Below are positions 43,150-51,613 of a DNA stretch of 51,613 nucleotides, one piece after another. The translations under genes were made by a program, and so were the position numbers. The stretch spans positions 83,679 to 135,291 of the forward strand of contig NZ_JAHTKI010000023.1 of NCBI RefSeq assembly GCF_019145475.1, read 5' to 3'. Every line of letters starts with the position of its first letter. Positions within the stretch are counted from its first letter, which is position 1. The notes beneath the pieces were generated by a model. That model had not been told where the DNA came from. It searched no databases and worked only from the letters and a program-made list of their open reading frames with translations. This stretch comes from Pseudomonas botevensis (lineage in GTDB: Bacteria; Pseudomonadota; Gammaproteobacteria; Pseudomonadales; Pseudomonadaceae).

Positions 43150-44466
43150 TTAGAAGACGTTGATCGGGTAGTCGATGATTACCCGGTATTCATCTGTGTC
43201 CGAGTCCAGCGCGCCGTAGCCGTTGCCGCCACGATTGGTCGCCCATTGCAGGCGTACCGCGAGATCCTTGGCCTGACCGCTCTGCACCACGTATTTGAGG
43301 TCGAGGTCGCGCTCCCAGTGCTTGGCGTCGCGGCCCTCGGCGCTGTACCACGAGGCGTAGCCGGGGCTGGTCGGGTCGACTTTGGTCAGATCCAGCGTGC
43401 CGCGTGAGTAGGACACCGCCGAAGTCAGGCCCGGCAGGCCGACGCCGGCGAAGTCGTAGGCGTACTTGAGTTTCCACGAGCGCTCGTTCGGGCCGTTGAA
43501 GTCCGAGTATTGCTGGGAGTTGTCGAGGTAGATGCTGTCACCCTGACTGATGTAGTCGAACGGCGTGTTGCCGTTGACCCGCTGATACGCGGCGGTGACG
43601 CTGTGATGACCGACGCCGACGGTGAAATGCAGGCTGTAGGTGTTGTTGTCGATGTTGCCCAGCAGCGCATCGCCGGTGTCCTGGGTGTGATAGACGTGCA
43701 GGCCCGGGTTGAGGCTGACCAGATCGTTCAGCGCCCAGGTGTAGTCGAGGTCGTAGTAGTACTGGTTCCAGATGTCCTTGAGCTCGGAGGCGTAGAGGCT
43801 GCTGGTCAGGCCTTCGACGCCGCTCCAGGCCACGCCGGCCCAGTTCAGGTGGCGGCTGTCATCGCCCTCGGCCAGTGTGCCGTAGGAGGTGCCGATGCGT
43901 TTGTGGCCGCTCTGGTTGTACGGCTTGGTGAAGCTGGCCTGGCCGCCTTCGATCAGCCAGCCGTCGAAGCTGTGATTGGTCAGGCTGATGCCGCGAAAGG
44001 TCTGCGGCAGCATGCGGGTTTCACCGCCGGCGATCACCGGGTTGGCGAGAAACAGGTCACCGGCCTTCAGCTCGGTATCGAACGCGCGCATCTTCAAGGT
44101 GCCGCCCGCCGTGGAGAACGAGCCCGGCGCTTTGCCGTTGCCATCGCCGACCGGCAGGATGCTGGAGTTGTCCGTGCCGCCACCGCCATCGAGTTTCAGG
44201 CCGAGCATGGCGTGGGCATCGATGCCGAAGCCGACCGTGCCTTCGCTGTAGCCCGACTCGAATTTGCCGAGCAAACCCTGGCCCCACTCGATGTTGTCGT
44301 CCGCGTGCTGCAGGCGGTTGCGGTTCATGTAGTAGTTGCGGGCGTTGAGGTTCAGGCTCGAGCCTGCGACGAAGCCTGCCGGTGCAGCTTCTTCGGCGTG
44401 AGCGACAGGGGCAATCGTTGCGGCAATTGCAATGAACAACGGGGTGAAACGGACTGGGTAACGCAC
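43150..44466 (-). CDS. OprD-family outer-membrane porin
   Basis: A 438-residue outer-membrane beta-barrel for small-molecule uptake. A signal peptide of about 24 residues ends AHA/EEA; the protein ends in F, as barrel proteins do. Family segments: SLNLNARNYYMNRN, EWGQGLLGKFESGYSEGTVGFGIDAHAMLGLKLDGG, NRGGNGYGALDSDTDEYRVIIDYPINVF. I chose GTG 44466 (RYPVRFTPLF) because it gives a normal signal peptide and follows GGAG by 11 bases; the TTG at 44502 would add 12 residues. The substrate cannot be named: OprD paralogues transport amino acids, peptides or aromatic acids. Confidence 0.88.
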   Translation of the reverse strand: MRYPVRFTPLFIAIAATIAPVAHAEEAAPAGFVAGSSLNLNARNYYMNRNRLQHADDNIEWGQGLLGKFESGYSEGTVGFGIDAHAMLGLKLDGGGGTDNSSILPVGDGNGKAPGSFSTAGGTLKMRAFDTELKAGDLFLANPVIAGGETRMLPQTFRGISLTNHSFDGWLIEGGQASFTKPYNQSGHKRIGTSYGTLAEGDDSRHLNWAGVAWSGVEGLTSSLYASELKDIWNQYYYDLDYTWALNDLVSLNPGLHVYHTQDTGDALLGNIDNNTYSLHFTVGVGHHSVTAAYQRVNGNTPFDYISQGDSIYLDNSQQYSDFNGPNERSWKLKYAYDFAGVGLPGLTSAVSYSRGTLDLTKVDPTSPGYASWYSAEGRDAKHWERDLDLKYVVQSGQAKDLAVRLQWATNRGGNGYGALDSDTDEYRVIIDYPINVF

Positions 44467-44565
44467 TTGCGGTAAAGCTCCTTGGGTCAACTGACACTTC
44501 AATGTCTTGAGGTGCGGGATGTTTCTTATTGGAGAAGACGAACCTGACGGCTTTCAGACCACAAC

Positions 44566-44594
44566 GAAAAAAGGCCGCTGAAAATCAGCGGCCT
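44566..44594 (-). terminator. Terminator of the small secreted protein gene
   Basis: Read on the minus strand: GGCCGCTGA / TCAGCGGCC with a short loop, followed by TTTTTT. It lies 68 bases beyond the stop of the gene at 44662. Confidence 0.88.
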
Positions 44595-44661
44595 GCAAGG
44601 ACGACGGTTGAACGGGAAGAGCCAAACAAACCGCGTCGAGGGAAATGGAGCGGGGGGCGAC

Positions 44662-44886
44662 TCAGCTGTCTTTCTCGGACGCGGAGCGTGATTCGGAAGC
44701 CGCCGCCTGTGGGGCTTGCGTGGCGTCTTTGGCCTTGGCCATCATTTCTGCCTGATGCTGTTCATACGCTTGAGCCCGTGCGCTGTTGTGCGCCACGAAC
44801 GTTTGGGATTCTTCAGCCATCGCCATTGGCGACAGGATCAATGAGGACAAAACGAAAGCGCTGGCAATACCCATACTGTTGGACAT
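44662..44886 (-). CDS. Small secreted protein of unknown function
   Basis: A 74-residue protein. ATG 44886 follows AAGAAGG; the open frame begins eight codons earlier without need. Residues 1-24 form a clear signal peptide (MGIASAFVLSSLILSPMAMA/EES). The mature part, about 50 residues, is hydrophilic, rich in Ala, Gln, Glu and Ser, probably helical at first (AQAYEQHQAEMMAKAK) and then disordered, with no cysteine. It has its own terminator. I do not recognise the family; periplasmic location is inferred. Confidence 0.75.
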   Translation of the reverse strand: MSNSMGIASAFVLSSLILSPMAMAEESQTFVAHNSARAQAYEQHQAEMMAKAKDATQAPQAAASESRSASEKDS

Positions 44887-45022
44887 CTTGAAAACCTTCT
44901 TGCTTGGCAAGTGCTGTTTGATGCCGGCAACGATAAGGTCGCCGGGCGCCGGGAAACAGCGTGATTTTCATAAATGACTGTTACAGCAGAAGCAAAGATC
45001 GGCGAGCAGCGATCAAGAGCCA

Positions 45023-45062
45023 CCTCACCCCAGCCCTCTGGCCCAGGGGGGCTAGGGTGAGG
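45023..45062. repeat. Extragenic palindrome
   Basis: CCTCACCCCAGCCC and, inverted, GGGGGGCTAGGGTGAGG surround a short centre. The CCTCACCCCAGCCCTCT motif recurs between genes in many Pseudomonas genomes. Here it sits 25 bases past the histidine kinase stop, without a T run. Confidence 0.65.
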
Positions 45063-45086
45063 GCAGCGATCCGGAGCCGATCATAA

Positions 45087-46451
45087 TCAGACCGGCAAAT
45101 GAATCCCGAACGTATTCATCCCGCGATCACTGCGCACAAACACATCTCCGCCGTGCATCAACGCGATCGCCTTGACGATCGCCAGCCCCAGTCCATGGTT
45201 GTTGCCGCTGTTGCTGCGCGATGCATCGACCCGATAAAACCGCTCGAACAGACGGGGCAGATGCTCGCCGGCAATCGGCGAGCCGGGGTTGGCGACGCCG
45301 ATGCTGACCTGATGTTCCTCGATCGTGATCTGCACCTCGATCACCTGACCCGGCCCGGTGTGCTGCACCGCATTGCTCAGCAGGTTGATCAAGGCCCGGC
45401 GCAGATGAGCGACCTCGATCCGCACCTGCGCGTCACCACTGACCCGTACCTGCACCTGGGCGTCTTCGAGAATGAAGTCCAGATACTCGAGGGTGGTCGC
45501 CACTTCATCGGCCAGTGAGGTGGACGTGAGTTTGGTCGCCTTGTTGCCCTGGTCAGCGCTTGCGAGAAACAGCATGTCATTGATGATCGAGCGCAGCCGC
45601 TCCAGCTCTTCCAGATTCGACTGCAGCACCTCGAAGTAATGTTCCGCCGAGCGTCCGCGAGTGAGGGCGACCTGGGTCTGGCCGATCAGGTTGGTCAGCG
45701 GCGAGCGCAGCTCGTGGGCGACGTCGGCATTGAACGATTCGAGCCGCGAATACGCTTGCTCGACCCGTTCCAGCGTCGAGTTGAACGAGTCGACGAACTG
45801 CGCCAGCTCCGGCGGCAACGGCGACATTCGCAGCCGTCCGGCCCGCAGCGGCGGCGCCAGGCGCTGGGCTTCGTGGGAGAGTTTGATCAGCGGCTTGAGG
45901 CCGATCCGCGCCACCCAGTAACCCAGCGCCGAGGCCAGCAGCACGCCGATAATTGCCAGACTGATCAAGGCAATCAGCAGGTTGTGCTGGGTCTGGTGGA
46001 AGGTCTCGGTGTCGATGCCGATCATGAAGCGCAACGGCGGACGCTGATCCTTGGCCGGCAACTCGGTCAGCAGCACTTTCAGTGGATAGGGATGATCAGG
46101 CAATTGCAGGTCATGCATGCCCAGCGGACCGTTGGCGAAGCGGCGGATCAAGGTGTCCGGCTCGCCGTATTCGTAACCTGGATCACCGCTCACCACCCAG
46201 AAGCGGATGCGCTTGTCCTCTTCGCCGAGCAATTTGAGCTTGGCGTTGATCTTCACCCAATGCTCGGGCGTGCCGTAACGGTTGAGGGCCGATTCGAGCA
46301 CGCTGTAGCGGGCATCCAGCTCGGCTTCCGGCAACAGCCCCAGGCCCTTGTCCACCTGCTGATACAGCGCGCCGCCGATCAGCAAAAACACCAGCAGCGC
46401 CACCAGGGTGAACATCCCGCTCAGGCGCAGTGCAATGGAGTTACTGGACAC
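45087..46451 (-). CDS. Heavy-metal-type sensor histidine kinase (CusS/IrlS-like)
   Basis: A 454-residue membrane kinase: TM1 about 13-32, a periplasmic sensor of about 125 residues, TM2 about 157-178, a HAMP linker, the HisKA domain with His246 in FNADVAHELRSPLTNL, and the ATPase domain with NLLSNAVQHT and the G box GNNHGLGLAIVKAI. I chose GTG 46451 (SSNSIALRLSGMF), seven bases after GGAG; it overlaps the response regulator gene by 11 bases. The family often senses copper, silver or other metals, but no metal-binding cluster is obvious in the sensor, so the signal is open. Confidence 0.88.
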   Translation of the reverse strand: MSSNSIALRLSGMFTLVALLVFLLIGGALYQQVDKGLGLLPEAELDARYSVLESALNRYGTPEHWVKINAKLKLLGEEDKRIRFWVVSGDPGYEYGEPDTLIRRFANGPLGMHDLQLPDHPYPLKVLLTELPAKDQRPPLRFMIGIDTETFHQTQHNLLIALISLAIIGVLLASALGYWVARIGLKPLIKLSHEAQRLAPPLRAGRLRMSPLPPELAQFVDSFNSTLERVEQAYSRLESFNADVAHELRSPLTNLIGQTQVALTRGRSAEHYFEVLQSNLEELERLRSIINDMLFLASADQGNKATKLTSTSLADEVATTLEYLDFILEDAQVQVRVSGDAQVRIEVAHLRRALINLLSNAVQHTGPGQVIEVQITIEEHQVSIGVANPGSPIAGEHLPRLFERFYRVDASRSNSGNNHGLGLAIVKAIALMHGGDVFVRSDRGMNTFGIHLPV

Positions 46452-47118
46452 CACGGCTCTCCAGCACATAACCCATGCCACGGATGGTGTGCAGCAGTTT
46501 TTCGTCGAACGGCCCGTCGAGCTTGGCCCGCAGGCGCTTGATCGCGACTTCGACGACGTTGGCATCGCTGTCGAAATTGATGTCCCAGACCATTTCCGCA
46601 ATCGCGGTTTTCGACAGGATTTCCCCCTGCCGCCGGGCCAGTACGCTGAGCAGCGAGAACTCCTTGGCGGTCAGATCCAGCCGCGTACCGGCGCGGGTCG
46701 CCTTGCGGCTGATCAGATCGATCCACAGGTCGGCGATGCTCACCTGCACGGGTTCGTGGCCGCCGCTGCGCCGGGTCAGCGCTTGCAGGCGGGCCACCAG
46801 TTCGAGGAAGGAAAACGGTTTGCCCAGATAGTCGTCGGCACCGTCGCGCAGGCCCTTGATGCGGTCTTCGACGCGCTCGCGGGCGGTGAGCATGATCACC
46901 GGGGTCTGTTTGCGCGCACGCAACGCACGCAGCACGCCGAAGCCGTCCAGCCCCGGCAGCATCACGTCGAGGACGATCACCGCATAGTCGCCTTCCAGCG
47001 CCAGGTGCAGCCCTTCGATACCGTCGCGGGCCAGATCCACGGTGTAACCCTGTTCCGTCAGGCCACGGTGCAGATAGTCCGCGGTTTTCTCTTCGTCTTC
47101 GATAATCAGAACGCGCAT
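46441..47118 (-). CDS. OmpR-family response regulator, heavy-metal type (CusR/IrlR-like)
   Basis: A 225-residue regulator. Receiver domain 1-120 with the acidic pair E7/D8 region (IIEDEE), phosphoacceptor Asp51 in VLDVMLPGLDGF, and Lys100 in GKPF. The C-terminal winged helix (about 125-220) ends IRGMGYVLESRG. It starts nine bases after the RND pump stop and overlaps the kinase gene, so it probably belongs to the same transcript and regulates this operon. Confidence 0.9.
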   Translation of the reverse strand: MRVLIIEDEEKTADYLHRGLTEQGYTVDLARDGIEGLHLALEGDYAVIVLDVMLPGLDGFGVLRALRARKQTPVIMLTARERVEDRIKGLRDGADDYLGKPFSFLELVARLQALTRRSGGHEPVQVSIADLWIDLISRKATRAGTRLDLTAKEFSLLSVLARRQGEILSKTAIAEMVWDINFDSDANVVEVAIKRLRAKLDGPFDEKLLHTIRGMGYVLESRGVQ

Positions 47119-47127
47119 GACCCTGCC

Positions 47128-50100
47128 TCAGTCGGTAGTCGCCAGCATCGCTTCGGATGCTGGTTTGGGCTTATGGAACAGCCGCTCGAGCCACAAGTAT
47201 ATGACCGGCGTGGTAAACAGCGTCAGCGCCTGGCTCACCAGCAGGCCGCCAACCACCGCGATCCCCAGCGGCTGGCGCAGTTCGGCGCCGGTGCCGTAGC
47301 CGAGCATCAGCGGCAGCGCGCCGAGCAGGGCGGCGAGGGTGGTCATGATGATCGGCCGGAACCGCGTCACGCACGCCTCGAAGATCGCATCCTGCGGCGG
47401 TAACCCTCGATGACGCTGGGCTTCCAGGGCAAAGTCGATCATCAGGATGCCGTTCTTCTTGACGATCCCGATCAGCAACACCAGACCGATCAGCGCCATG
47501 ATCGAAAAGTCCTGGCCGCAAATCCACAACATGATGACCGCCCCGAGGCCTGCCGCCGGCAGAGTCGAGATGATTGTCAGCGGATGCACGAAGCTCTCGT
47601 AGAGCACGCCGAGAATGATGTACACCGCCACCAGCGCGGCGAGAATCAGCCACGGCTGGCTCTTCAGCGAGCTCTGGAACGCCTGGGCCGCGCCCTGGAA
47701 ATTGCCGCTGATCGCGGTCGGCATGCCGATCTCGGCCTTGGCCTGATTGAGCAGAATCACCGCGTCGCCCAACGCCACGCCGGGGGCGAGGTTGAACGAC
47801 AGGTTGGCGGCCGGGAACATGCCGTCATGGGCAATGGACAGCGGACCGATGGTCGGTGCATCGAATTTGGCCACTGCCGACAACGGCACCATTTCCCCAC
47901 TGAGCGGCGAGCGCAGGTAGAAATAATTCAGGCTTTCAGCCTTGCCGCGCTGTTGGGTGTCCAGCTCCAGAATCACGTTGTACTGGTTGACCTGGGTCTG
48001 GAATTCATTGATCTGCCGCTGGCCGAAAGCGTCGTACAGCGCTTCGTCGACATCGCTGGCGGTCAGGCCGAAACGCGCGGCGGCGCTGCGGTCGATGCTG
48101 ATGTGGGTGATGCTGCCACCCAGTTGCAGGTCGTTGGAAATGTCGCGGAACGCCGGGATGCTACGCAGCTTTTCGGTCAGGCGCTGGGTCCAGGTGGCGA
48201 GCGTCGGGCCGTCGTTGCTCTTGAGTACGTACTGGTACTGCGCGCGGCTCGGACCGGAGCTGAGGTTGATGTCCTGGCCGGCGCGCAGGTAGAGCACGAT
48301 GCCGGGGACTTTCATCAGTTGCGGGCGAATGCGGTCGATGAACTGGCTGGCCGAGACATCGCGGTCGCCGCGTTTTTTCAGGGCAATCCAGAAGCGGCCG
48401 TTGGCGATGGTCTGGTTGCTGCCGGACACGCCGACCGAGTGCGAAAACGCCTGCACCGCCGGATCGGCGGCGACGATTTCGGCCATCGCCAGGTGTTTTT
48501 TCACCATGTCGCCGTAGGAAATATCCGCAGCGGCTTCCGTGGTGCCGAGGACGAAACCGGTGTCCTGCACCGGAAAGAAACCCTTGGGGATAAACACGTA
48601 ACCGCCAATCGCCAGCGCGACCGACACGCCGAACACGCCGATCATCAATTTCTGGTGGGCGAGGGCGCGGCGCAGGCCCTTTGCATACCAGGCGACCAGT
48701 CGTTCGCTGAAGCCCGGTTTGTCATGGGCGTGATGCACCGGTCTGCGCATGAACAGCGCCGCGAGGGTCGGCGCCAGGGTCAGCGACACCACCACGGAAA
48801 TCAGGATGGTCGAGGTCGCGGTCAGGGCGAACTCCTTGAACAGCCGCCCGACCACGCCGCCCATGAACAGCAACGGAATGAACGCCGCCACCAGCGAAAA
48901 GCTGATCGACACCACGGTAAAGCCAATCTCCCCGGCACCCTTGACCGCCGCTTCGCGCATGCTGTCGCCGGCCTCCAGATGACGGTGAATGTTCTCCACC
49001 ACCACGATCGCATCGTCGACCACAAAGCCCACCGCCACCACGATGGCCACCAGGGTCAGGTTGTTCAGGCTGAAACCCAGCAAATACATCAGGGCGAAAC
49101 TGGAGGTCAGCGACACACCGAGCACCGCCGAGACAATCATCGTCGCCGACAATTGGCGCAGGAACAGCGCCATCACCGCCACCACCAGCAGGATCGCGAT
49201 CATCAGGGTGATCTCGACCTCATGCAGGGAGGCGCGAATGGTCTGGGTGCGGTCGATCAGGGTTTTGACCTGTACCGAGGCCGGCAGCATGGCTTCCAGG
49301 CCCGGCAGGGCGGCTTGAATCCGGTCCACCGTCTCGACGATGTTCGCCCCCGGTTGTCGCGAGATCACCAGGTTCACGCCCGGTTGATCGCCGGCCCAGG
49401 CCTGCACGTAGGCATCTTCCGAACCGTTGACGACCTTGGCGACATCGCGCAGGTGAACCGGGGCGCCGTCCTTGTAGGAAACGATGAGTTGGCTGTAGTC
49501 CTCGGGATGGAACAACTGGTCGTTGGTCGACAGCGTGGAAATGCTCGACTCGCCGTACAGCGCACCTTTCGCCAGATTGAGGCTGGTCTGCTGGATCGCC
49601 AGGCGAATGTCGGCGAGGGTCAGGCCGATGGCCGCCAGTTTGTCCGCCGAGGCCTGAACGCGGATCGCCGGACGTTGCTGACCGGTAATGTTGATTTGGC
49701 CTACGCCGTCGATCTGACTGATCTGACGGGCCAGCAGGGTTTCCACCAGATCGCTGAGCTCGGTGCCGGGCATCTGCGTCGAGCTGACACTGAGGATCAG
49801 CACCGGGCTGTCGGCCGGGTTGACCTTCTTCCAGGTCGGCAGGGTCGGCATGTCCTTGGGCAGTTTGCCGGCGGCGGTGTTGATCGCGGCCTGCACTTCC
49901 TGCGCGGCGGTGTCGATGCTCTTGTCGAGGGTGAATTGCAGGGTCAGCAGGCTCGTTCCCAAGGCACTGCTGGAGGTCATCTGGGTCATGCCGGGGATGG
50001 CACTGAATTGCACCTCCAGCGGCGTGGCGACCGACGACGCCATGGTGTCGGGGCTGGCGCCGGGAAGCTGCGCGGAGACTTGAATCGTCGGAAATTCCGC

Positions 50101-50229
50101 TTCCGGCAGTGGGGCAATCGGCAGTCGCGGGAAGGCAATCACCCCGACCAGCACCAGGGCGATGGTCAGAAGAATCGTTGCGACCGGGTGGTCGATGCAC
50201 CAGGTTGAGACGCCACGATGGGACTTCAT
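47128..50229 (-). CDS. RND-family efflux pump, inner-membrane transporter (HAE1, MdtB/C-like)
   Basis: A 1033-residue RND permease with the usual duplicated layout: TM1 about 12-33, first periplasmic porter region, TM2-6 from about 338, second periplasmic region, and the remaining helices to the C-terminus. The proton relay Asp pair is D405/D406 in VGFVVDDAIVVVENIHRH. FPTIQVSAQLPGASPDTM and GVGQINITGQQRPAIRVQ resemble MdtB/MdtC and MuxB/MuxC. ATGA overlap with the adaptor gene. Only one permease is present, whereas Mdt and Mux systems use two, so a homotrimer is inferred. The drug profile cannot be predicted. Confidence 0.92.
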   Translation of the reverse strand: MKSHRGVSTWCIDHPVATILLTIALVLVGVIAFPRLPIAPLPEAEFPTIQVSAQLPGASPDTMASSVATPLEVQFSAIPGMTQMTSSSALGTSLLTLQFTLDKSIDTAAQEVQAAINTAAGKLPKDMPTLPTWKKVNPADSPVLILSVSSTQMPGTELSDLVETLLARQISQIDGVGQINITGQQRPAIRVQASADKLAAIGLTLADIRLAIQQTSLNLAKGALYGESSISTLSTNDQLFHPEDYSQLIVSYKDGAPVHLRDVAKVVNGSEDAYVQAWAGDQPGVNLVISRQPGANIVETVDRIQAALPGLEAMLPASVQVKTLIDRTQTIRASLHEVEITLMIAILLVVAVMALFLRQLSATMIVSAVLGVSLTSSFALMYLLGFSLNNLTLVAIVVAVGFVVDDAIVVVENIHRHLEAGDSMREAAVKGAGEIGFTVVSISFSLVAAFIPLLFMGGVVGRLFKEFALTATSTILISVVVSLTLAPTLAALFMRRPVHHAHDKPGFSERLVAWYAKGLRRALAHQKLMIGVFGVSVALAIGGYVFIPKGFFPVQDTGFVLGTTEAAADISYGDMVKKHLAMAEIVAADPAVQAFSHSVGVSGSNQTIANGRFWIALKKRGDRDVSASQFIDRIRPQLMKVPGIVLYLRAGQDINLSSGPSRAQYQYVLKSNDGPTLATWTQRLTEKLRSIPAFRDISNDLQLGGSITHISIDRSAAARFGLTASDVDEALYDAFGQRQINEFQTQVNQYNVILELDTQQRGKAESLNYFYLRSPLSGEMVPLSAVAKFDAPTIGPLSIAHDGMFPAANLSFNLAPGVALGDAVILLNQAKAEIGMPTAISGNFQGAAQAFQSSLKSQPWLILAALVAVYIILGVLYESFVHPLTIISTLPAAGLGAVIMLWICGQDFSIMALIGLVLLIGIVKKNGILMIDFALEAQRHRGLPPQDAIFEACVTRFRPIIMTTLAALLGALPLMLGYGTGAELRQPLGIAVVGGLLVSQALTLFTTPVIYLWLERLFHKPKPASEAMLATTD

Positions 50230-51386
50230 GGCTTCGGCTCCGCTTGCACCACTTGCGCGGGCTCGGTCATCACCTGCACGGTCGAACCGGGTTTGAGCCG
50301 CGACTGGCCGTCGCTGACCAGCCTGTCACCGGCGTTCACGCCTTTGATGATGTCCTGGCCGCTGCCCTGGTAAACCATTTGCACCTGCACCGCTTCAACC
50401 TTGTCGCCGTTGACCCGGTACACGAAATGTTGATCGAGGCCACGTTGTACGACGGTGGGCGGCACCACCAGCGCATCTTTCTCCAATGCGGTCTGAATCT
50501 TTACCGTCACCAGCAGGCCGGGCCAGAGCTTCTGGCCGGGGTTGTCGAATTCGGCCTTGGCGCGGATGGTGCCGGTGTTGGCGTTGATCTGGTTGTCGAT
50601 CAGGGTCAGGTGACCTTCGCCGAGCAGGTTGCCGGTTTCGCCATCGGTGTCGGCGCCGATGTAGGCCTTGACCTGGGCGTGCTGCGGATCGGCGATCAGG
50701 CCTTGCAGGGTCGGCAGCATTTGCTGGGGCAGGGAGAATTCCACGGCGATCGGGTCGATCTGGGTCACGGTGAACAGACCCTGGGTGTCGGTCATGCGCA
50801 GGAAGTTGCCTTCGTCGACCGTACGAATCCCGACGCGGCCGGTGACTGGAGAGCGAATCTGGGTGTAGGAAAGCTGTACCTGCGCCGCGTCAATCGAGGC
50901 CTGGTTGCCTTGGGCGGTGGCTTTGAGCTGGTTGACCAGTGCCTGTTGCTGATCGTAGGTCTGCTTGGACACGCCGTCGTCGACGCTGAGCAGTTTGTAG
51001 CGCTTGAGGTTGACCAGCGCCACTTGCAGTTGCGCCTGGCTTTCGCCCAATTGCGCGCGGGCCTGGTCGAGGCTGGCGCGGATCGAGCGGTCGTCGATGG
51101 TGGCGAGCAGGTCGCCGGCCTTCACCAACTGGCCTTCCTTGACCAGGATTTTGGTGAGGATGCCGTCGATCTGCGGGCGCACCACGACGCTGTGCAAGGA
51201 AAGCACCGAGCCGATGCCGCTGGTGTAGCGGGGAACGTCTTTGGCGCTGACGGCGACTACCCGCACGGGGATGGCGGTGGGGCCGGCCAGTTTGGTCGGC
51301 GCGGGTTTTGTGGCGTACCACAGACCGGCGGCTGCCAGGGCGATGAGCAGGGTGGCGAGCAGGGCGGGGCGTTTCTGGATTCGCAT
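50226..51386 (-). CDS. RND efflux periplasmic adaptor (MdtA-like)
   Basis: A 386-residue membrane fusion protein. An N-terminal hydrophobic segment (about 8-24) serves as anchor or signal; no lipobox cysteine is seen. Lipoyl half-motifs flank the hairpin (VVVRPQIDGILTKILVKEGQLVKAGDLL and LSYTQIRSPVTGRVGIRTVDEGN, given in part as motifs), with a coiled-coil hairpin at about 100-160, then beta-barrel and membrane-proximal domains. First gene of the minus-strand operon adaptor-pump-regulator-kinase. No outer-membrane channel gene is in the window, so it may borrow one such as OprM or have one elsewhere. Confidence 0.92.
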   Translation of the reverse strand: MRIQKRPALLATLLIALAAAGLWYATKPAPTKLAGPTAIPVRVVAVSAKDVPRYTSGIGSVLSLHSVVVRPQIDGILTKILVKEGQLVKAGDLLATIDDRSIRASLDQARAQLGESQAQLQVALVNLKRYKLLSVDDGVSKQTYDQQQALVNQLKATAQGNQASIDAAQVQLSYTQIRSPVTGRVGIRTVDEGNFLRMTDTQGLFTVTQIDPIAVEFSLPQQMLPTLQGLIADPQHAQVKAYIGADTDGETGNLLGEGHLTLIDNQINANTGTIRAKAEFDNPGQKLWPGLLVTVKIQTALEKDALVVPPTVVQRGLDQHFVYRVNGDKVEAVQVQMVYQGSGQDIIKGVNAGDRLVSDGQSRLKPGSTVQVMTEPAQVVQAEPKP

Positions 51387-51613
51387 GCGATGGGGCGCCG
51401 GACGGAGTTAGGGCAGGGTTGGGTTCTTTATAAACCTGTCTGGGGGTCAGGAGGGTGACTTGAAACTGACGGCGCTGTCAGTTTGGGCTTTTTGGCGGCC
51501 TCTGGGCCGGCCAGGCTCTTGTCTGGATTGGGTGAATATCCGTTGCTTCGGGTGTTGCGGCTGGCGGTTTCGCCCTTACGGCGAGTCACCTTTTTCAGAC
51601 GCCAAAAAGGTAA
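51387..51613. other. Upstream region of the RND operon, with a repeat-like right end
   Basis: No gene seen. The promoter of the adaptor gene should lie here but I cannot assign boxes with confidence. The last 75 or so bases look like a dispersed Pseudomonas intergenic sequence: GTTTCGCCCTTACGGCGAGT followed by the hairpin ACCTTTTT (51588-51595) / AAAAAGGT (51604-51611). It is cut by the window edge. Confidence 0.5.

Noticed and set aside
44914..45022. Possible attachment or recombination site near the CCTCACCCC palindrome
   Set aside because: No integrase, tRNA gene or direct-repeat pair is nearby; it fits an ordinary extragenic palindrome.
47410..50208. A 932-residue plus-strand open frame
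   Set aside because: Antisense of the RND pump gene, with His/Gln/Arg-rich composition typical of the reverse of GC-rich coding DNA.

Overview
This window looks like a chromosomal segment of a Pseudomonas of the P. fluorescens group. The evidence is the GC-rich coding sequence, a 451-residue TrpS of the long Pseudomonas type, an OprD-family porin, paired REP sequences of the 'gggagcgggcttgctcgcgaa' kind seen across fluorescent pseudomonads, and a gene order from trpS to lpxC that matches, as far as I recall, the P. aeruginosa core genome. Almost all of the window is core chromosome. I see no prophage, insertion sequence, CRISPR array, tRNA or rRNA.

Layout. (1) 1-3852, minus: the N-terminal 1284 codons of a very large RTX protein with a serralysin-type zinc protease domain; it runs off the left edge. 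(2) 4056-8338: an MBL-fold hydrolase, an OmpA-type lipoprotein, a YhcB/ZapG-like membrane protein (minus), an alpha/beta hydrolase and trpS. (3) 8429-12996: zapE, then a GlxA-type AraC regulator divergent from a long-chain-type acyl-CoA dehydrogenase, and a Tas-type aldo/keto reductase. (4) 13241-18127: rplM-rpsI, the cytochrome bc1 operon petABC, and sspA-sspB. (5) 18177-22704: the envelope cluster dolP-diaA-yraN-lpoA on the minus strand, with rsmI divergent. (6) 22775-23130: the RNase P RNA gene rnpB. (7) 23535-41379: the complete dcw cluster mraZ-rsmH-ftsL-ftsI-murE-murF-mraY-murD-ftsW-murG-murC-ddlB-ftsQ-ftsA-ftsZ-lpxC, tightly packed with start/stop overlaps. (8) 41438-51386, all minus: a membrane diguanylate cyclase, an OprD-family porin, a small secreted protein, and a four-gene operon of RND adaptor, RND pump, response regulator and histidine kinase.

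How it works together. The dcw genes make UDP-MurNAc-pentapeptide (MurC-F, Ddl), lipid I and II (MraY, MurG) and the division machine (FtsL, I, W, Q, A, Z), with LpxC linking to lipid A synthesis. A three-copy, 10-bp-spaced AAGTGG array over the predicted mraZ start point is a likely MraZ autoregulatory operator. PetABC pass electrons from quinol to cytochrome c. SspB and SspA tune ClpXP and RNA polymerase. LpoA and DolP serve envelope and peptidoglycan upkeep.

The most unusual items are the giant RTX metalloprotease with a 1020-bp higher-order internal repeat, a roughly 80-nt three-segment hairpin terminator between petC and sspA, the MraZ-box array, an eight-base C run in place of a ribosome binding site before the diguanylate cyclase, and a single-pump RND operon carrying its own two-component system. 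I did not find a clearly new multi-gene system.
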